Below are positions 60,220 through 64,000 of a DNA stretch of 64,000 bases, piece after piece. The notes beneath the pieces were generated by a model. It was given only the letters and a program-made list of their open reading frames with translations. It did not search any database and was not told where the DNA came from. The translations under genes were made by a program, and so were the position numbers. Position 1 is the stretch's first letter, and every line of letters starts with the position of its first letter. This DNA comes from Chloroflexota bacterium (GTDB taxonomy: Bacteria > Chloroflexota > Limnocylindria > Limnocylindrales > CSP1-4), in contig SCUO01000093.1 in NCBI GenBank assembly GCA_004297395.1, positions 1-64,000 of the forward strand, written 5' to 3'.

Positions 60220-62085
60220 ATGAGCAGCGTCGTCCGCGATCTGGTCGACGCCGCCAAGGGCGGCCGGCCCGTCTACATCAGCACCGTTCGCGAGCGCCTC
60301 GAGGGGCTGGACCCAGCCGCATCGTTCCGGGTGACGGCCACCCTCCAGGGCTTCGACGCACGCGTCCGTGCCTTCTCATTCGCGTTGCCGAAGTTCGCCT
60401 CGCTCGCCTTCGACGAGCGGGCGATGATCATCGAATACGTGCTCGCGAGCCTCTACAACATCATCTCGACGGTCGGCGGCCGGGGTCTGACGCTCGAGAC
60501 GAGCGACGACGACGGCGACGGGGTGGAGCTCGCGGCGATCTTCGAACAGGAGTTTGGCATCGGCCTGGCCCGTCTCGACCGGCCCGGCTACGGCCGGGCC
60601 ATCAACGTCGCCGAGCGCATGGACGAGGCGGTGTCCCCGGAGGGCACGCCGGACCGGGGCATGTTTCGGCTGGCCAGGCGGATGCCCTCCGAGTCACGCG
60701 AGATGCCCGTGTCTCGGGCCGGCCCAGGAGGCAGCATCGCGGAGCTCTGCGACCGTTCCCGACAAGGTCTAGTCGGCGCTGCGATCTGCGGCATCGACGT
60801 CGGTGGTACGGACATCAAGCTCTGCCTCGCTGTCGACGGTCAGGTCGCGAGCTTCCTCGAGTACGACTGGTTCCCCGCCGCGTTCACCGCCGTCGACCAG
60901 ATCATCGACCCCATTGTGCTTTTGGTCCGCCTCCTGCGGCTCGACGGCGCTTGTGCCCGGGGCCTGCCCAACACCGCCGCCGTCGCCGAGGTGCTCCAAC
61001 CGGCCTTCGGCCGTGGAGCGTCATTGGCGGTGATCGAGGCTGCTGTACGCGCCGGGGAGGCGCTCCTCGCCGAGCCGTTCGCGCTCGACGCCATCGGCGT
61101 CTGCTTCCCGGACGTCGTGGTGCGCGACAAGATCGTCGGCGGCGAGGTATACAAGACGCGCGGGATGCGAGACCACCTGGGGGCTGCCTACGAAGGCGAG
61201 TTCCGGCGTCTCTCGAGCCTGAGCGAGGAGCTGCGCACCTTCGTGAGGCCTGGCGGCGTCGTGGGGATCGTCAACGACGGGCCGATGGCTGCCTTCACTG
61301 CCACCGTCGAGCTCGGAGCCGCAGCCCCAGCATCGATCAAGGACGGCGTCTTCGCGCACACGCTCGGGACGGAGCTCGGGTCGGGATGGGTGACCGAGGA
61401 CGGCGAGATCCCGGAGATCCCCCTCGAGATCTACAACTGCATCCTTGATCTGGGCAGCTACCCGGAGCGCGCGTTCGCGCCCGACGACGTGCGCAGCGTC
61501 AACAACTTCAACACCCGGCTGGCCGGGACGCTCCAGAAGTACACCAGCCAGAGCGGGGTCTTCAGGCTCGCGGCCAAGTACCTGCCGGAGCAGGACCCCG
61601 CGCTCTACGCAGAGCTGCTCGACCGCGGCCTGCTCGAGGGCTCCCCGTCGGGCCTGTTCGTCCCGACCGAGCCCAGGGACATGCGGAAGCCGCTCCTGGA
61701 GCTCCTCATGGCGGCTGCCGAGGCGGGCGGGCACCCGGCCGTCGACCGGATCTTCCGCGAGGTCGGCGAGTTCATGGCCGTCGCCTGGCTTGAGTCGAAG
61801 TGGCTGCTCGACCCGGCCGTCGCTCAGCGCATCCTGTTCGGCCGCCTGGTCAAGCGCCGCGTGTGTTTCGACCTGATGGTCGAAGGCGCCCGCTCGATCG
61901 CCCCGTCGCTCGTGCTCGAAGTCGCCGACGACGAGATGGCGAACACCGACCTCATGCGCCAGCTCCGCGACAGCGATCGGTACACGGTGGCCCAGTTCGC
62001 CCAGGCGATCGGGGCCATCCACTACGCCAACTACCGGCGCAATGCGGCGTCGGTTGCCGCCCCGATGACGAGCGGGGCATCGTGA
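60220..62085 (+). CDS. Large ROK/hexokinase-like ATPase-fold protein with uncharacterised N-terminal region
   Basis: 621 aa. Central ICGIDVGGTDIKLCLAVDGQ (phosphate-1-like motif), GVVGIVNDGPMAAFTATVELG. The ~190-aa N-terminal segment is not recognised. Confidence 0.7.
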   Translation: MSSVVRDLVDAAKGGRPVYISTVRERLEGLDPAASFRVTATLQGFDARVRAFSFALPKFASLAFDERAMIIEYVLASLYNIISTVGGRGLTLETSDDDGDGVELAAIFEQEFGIGLARLDRPGYGRAINVAERMDEAVSPEGTPDRGMFRLARRMPSESREMPVSRAGPGGSIAELCDRSRQGLVGAAICGIDVGGTDIKLCLAVDGQVASFLEYDWFPAAFTAVDQIIDPIVLLVRLLRLDGACARGLPNTAAVAEVLQPAFGRGASLAVIEAAVRAGEALLAEPFALDAIGVCFPDVVVRDKIVGGEVYKTRGMRDHLGAAYEGEFRRLSSLSEELRTFVRPGGVVGIVNDGPMAAFTATVELGAAAPASIKDGVFAHTLGTELGSGWVTEDGEIPEIPLEIYNCILDLGSYPERAFAPDDVRSVNNFNTRLAGTLQKYTSQSGVFRLAAKYLPEQDPALYAELLDRGLLEGSPSGLFVPTEPRDMRKPLLELLMAAAEAGGHPAVDRIFREVGEFMAVAWLESKWLLDPAVAQRILFGRLVKRRVCFDLMVEGARSIAPSLVLEVADDEMANTDLMRQLRDSDRYTVAQFAQAIGAIHYANYRRNAASVAAPMTSGAS

Positions 62086-63206
62086 TGGCCCCACGCACCG
62101 GCAAGGGCCAGCTTCGCGTCGGCGTGCTCGGCGCGGGCATGATCTCGACGATCGAGTACGGCTACCTTCCGCATCTCGGCAAGATCCGCGATCGGGTACA
62201 TGTCGTCGCCATCGCCAATCGCGGCCTGGAGAAGGCCCGCGCCGTGGCCGAGTCGCAGCACATCGACCACGCGGTTGCCTCGCTTGATGAGCTCCTCGCC
62301 TTCGACATCGACGCGGTCGTGAACCTGTTGCCCGGGCCCGACCACTTCCGTGCCTCACGCACGATCCTCGAGTCGGGGCGCCACCTCGTCACCGAGAAGC
62401 CCATCGCAGGCACGATGGCCGAGGCCGACGAGCTGCTCGACCTCGCGGATCGCGCCGGGCTCTACGTCGTCTCGGCGCCCGCCGACATGCTCGCGGCACC
62501 ATGGGCACGCGCCCGCGACCTCGTGGCCCGCGGGGCGATTGGCAAGGTTGCGTTTGCTCGCGTCCAGTCTTCGCACGCCGGGGCGGCCGGCCTGGCCTGG
62601 CCGGTCAACCCATCCCAGTTCTACCAGCGCGGGGTCGGGGCGCTGCTCGACATGGGGGTGTACGGCCTCACGCAGGCCACGGGCGTGCTGGGGCCGGCAC
62701 GGCGGGTGTCCGCCCTGTCGGGGATCACGGTCCCCGTCCGCCGGACGCGCGGTGGTCCGTTCGACGGCCTCGAGATCCCGGTGACCGCCCCCGACAACAA
62801 CCTCGTCCTTCTCGACTTCGGCGAGGCGACCTTCGCAGTCATCGACGGCACCTTCAACGTCGTCGCCTCACGGGCGCCTCGTATGGAGGTCTACGGGCTG
62901 GAGGGCACGCTGCTTGTCAACCGACCCGACGAGGCTGTGCCGCCGATCGAGGTCTACCGCCTGGATGCCGCCCCCGGAATCGCCGGCTGGGTGACGCCGC
63001 GGACCTATGAGATCTTCCCGGAGGGGTCGGACCGCTTTGTCGAGCTCCAGCGCGGAGCCCTGATCGAGCACCTGGCCGACTGCATCCGGGATGGACGGCA
63101 GCCGGTCGCGAGTGGCTACCACGCGCGCCACGTCCTCGAGGTCATGCTCGCGGCAGAACGATCGGCCGCAGAGGGAAGGGTCATCGATGTGGCCTCGACG
63201 TTCTGA
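62085..63206 (+). CDS. Gfo/Idh/MocA family oxidoreductase
   Basis: LRVGVLGAGMISTIEYGYLPHLGKIRDRVHVVAIANRG...VVNLLPGPDHFRASRTILESGRHLVTEKPIAGTMAEADEL. Overlaps the previous stop codon. Confidence 0.9.
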   Translation: MAPRTGKGQLRVGVLGAGMISTIEYGYLPHLGKIRDRVHVVAIANRGLEKARAVAESQHIDHAVASLDELLAFDIDAVVNLLPGPDHFRASRTILESGRHLVTEKPIAGTMAEADELLDLADRAGLYVVSAPADMLAAPWARARDLVARGAIGKVAFARVQSSHAGAAGLAWPVNPSQFYQRGVGALLDMGVYGLTQATGVLGPARRVSALSGITVPVRRTRGGPFDGLEIPVTAPDNNLVLLDFGEATFAVIDGTFNVVASRAPRMEVYGLEGTLLVNRPDEAVPPIEVYRLDAAPGIAGWVTPRTYEIFPEGSDRFVELQRGALIEHLADCIRDGRQPVASGYHARHVLEVMLAAERSAAEGRVIDVASTF

Positions 63207-63257
63207 CACCACGCCCCGAAGCATCGTGTTCCGTTCGCGCCACGTCCGGGACCGATC

Positions 63258-63797
63258 TTGAGCGCCGCCGAAGGATCCGCCCGGCACGGAGCCGGGCGCC
63301 CCGCGACGATCATCGTCGTGATCGGGCCAGCGGGGTCAGGAAAGTCTACGGTTGCGGCCGCGCTGGGGCGCCGGCTCGGCTGGCCGATCGCCGACGGCGA
63401 TGACTTCCACTCGACCGCCAGCATCGAGAAGATGAGCTCGGGCCAGCCGCTGGACGACGACGACCGGTTGCCGTGGCTCGCGGCGATCGGACGGTGGATC
63501 GACGAGCAGGTGGCAGCCAACCGGTCCGCGATCGTGGCGTGCTCGGCGCTGCGGAGAACCTATCGGGAGATGCTCAGGGGCGGCCGCAGCGGGGTCTGGT
63601 TCGCGTGTCTCGAGGTGCGTCGTGAGGAACTCGACCGCCGGGTTGGACGCCGGCGGGGCCACTTCATGCCCGTCTCACTCGTCGCGGACCAGCTCAAGGT
63701 CCAGGAGCCGTTGGGGGCCGACGAGCCGGGGGTCATCGTCGACGCGGGTCAACCGCCGCAGGCCGTCGTGGCGGCGATCATCAGCCGCTTGCCCTGA
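63258..63797 (+). CDS. gntK: Gluconokinase (GntK-type)
   Basis: IIVVIGPAGSGKSTVAAALGRRLGWPIADGDDFHSTASIEKMSSGQPLDDDDRLPWLAAIGRWI...VACSALRRTYREMLRGG...RRGHFMPVSLVADQLKVQEPLG. Confidence 0.93.
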   Translation: MSAAEGSARHGAGRPATIIVVIGPAGSGKSTVAAALGRRLGWPIADGDDFHSTASIEKMSSGQPLDDDDRLPWLAAIGRWIDEQVAANRSAIVACSALRRTYREMLRGGRSGVWFACLEVRREELDRRVGRRRGHFMPVSLVADQLKVQEPLGADEPGVIVDAGQPPQAVVAAIISRLP

Positions 63798-63852
63798 GGT
63801 ATCGGCCCGCGCGCTCCCAGGTCACAGGTGAAGCGCGGCAAGGACGAGCCGC

Positions 63853-64000
63853 TCAAGCCTCGGCGATCACCCCGATGGAGATCGAGAAGCCGGCCCGGCG
63901 ATGGGACAGCGGCAGGAGCGTGCTCTGGCCGATCGGCCCGTCGCCCGGGAACCAGCGGGCCCACTCCTCGTTGAAGAGATCGAAGTCGCCGGCCTCGCGG
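63853..64000 (-). CDS. Partial C-terminus, possibly RidA/YjgF-like protein, runs off window end
   Basis: Minus frame ...REAGDFDLFNEEWARWFPGDGPIGQSTLLPLSHRRAGFSISIGVIAEA*. Confidence 0.45.
   Translation of the reverse strand, partial: REAGDFDLFNEEWARWFPGDGPIGQSTLLPLSHRRAGFSISIGVIAEA

Overview
High-GC bacterial window, gene-dense, with a Chloroflexota-like gene repertoire (taxonomy is inference only). About 45 features are supported. (1) 0.7-18.5 kb is mostly ordinary chromosome: tRNA-Pro(TGG), DsrE, adenylate cyclase, LLM oxidoreductase, Lrp/AsnC, GGDEF, ResB, PucR-like regulator followed by GSIII and GSI glutamine synthetases, TetR, a histidine kinase/GAF/response-regulator group, OsmC, MFS. 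(2) 18.4-29.6 kb is an accessory region starting at tRNA-Pro(CGG). The tRNA 3' end recurs as short direct repeats at ~22.95, 24.26, 24.28 and 25.77 kb, between small gene modules (MalT-like LuxR + DUF4386, aminoglycoside-phosphotransferase-like, GGDEF). These are followed by decayed gene fragments. No integrase is visible. (3) 29.6-64 kb is a large carbohydrate/organic-acid catabolic region. It has a 2-oxoacid dehydrogenase complex compressed into two polypeptides (E1alpha-E1beta fusion and E2-E3 fusion), DeoR, Gfo/Idh/MocA and TIM-barrel proteins, a GH88-like hydrolase, a KDG kinase/KDPG aldolase/ALDH/CoA-transferase/enoyl-CoA hydratase operon, a ribose-type ABC transporter, two GMC oxidoreductases, AraC, and a glycyl radical enzyme with its activase, a large ROK-like protein, another Gfo/Idh/MocA protein and gluconokinase. 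The glycyl-radical module with its unusual neighbours is the best candidate for an undescribed pathway. All assignments come from reading the sequence and motifs; no database search was run.
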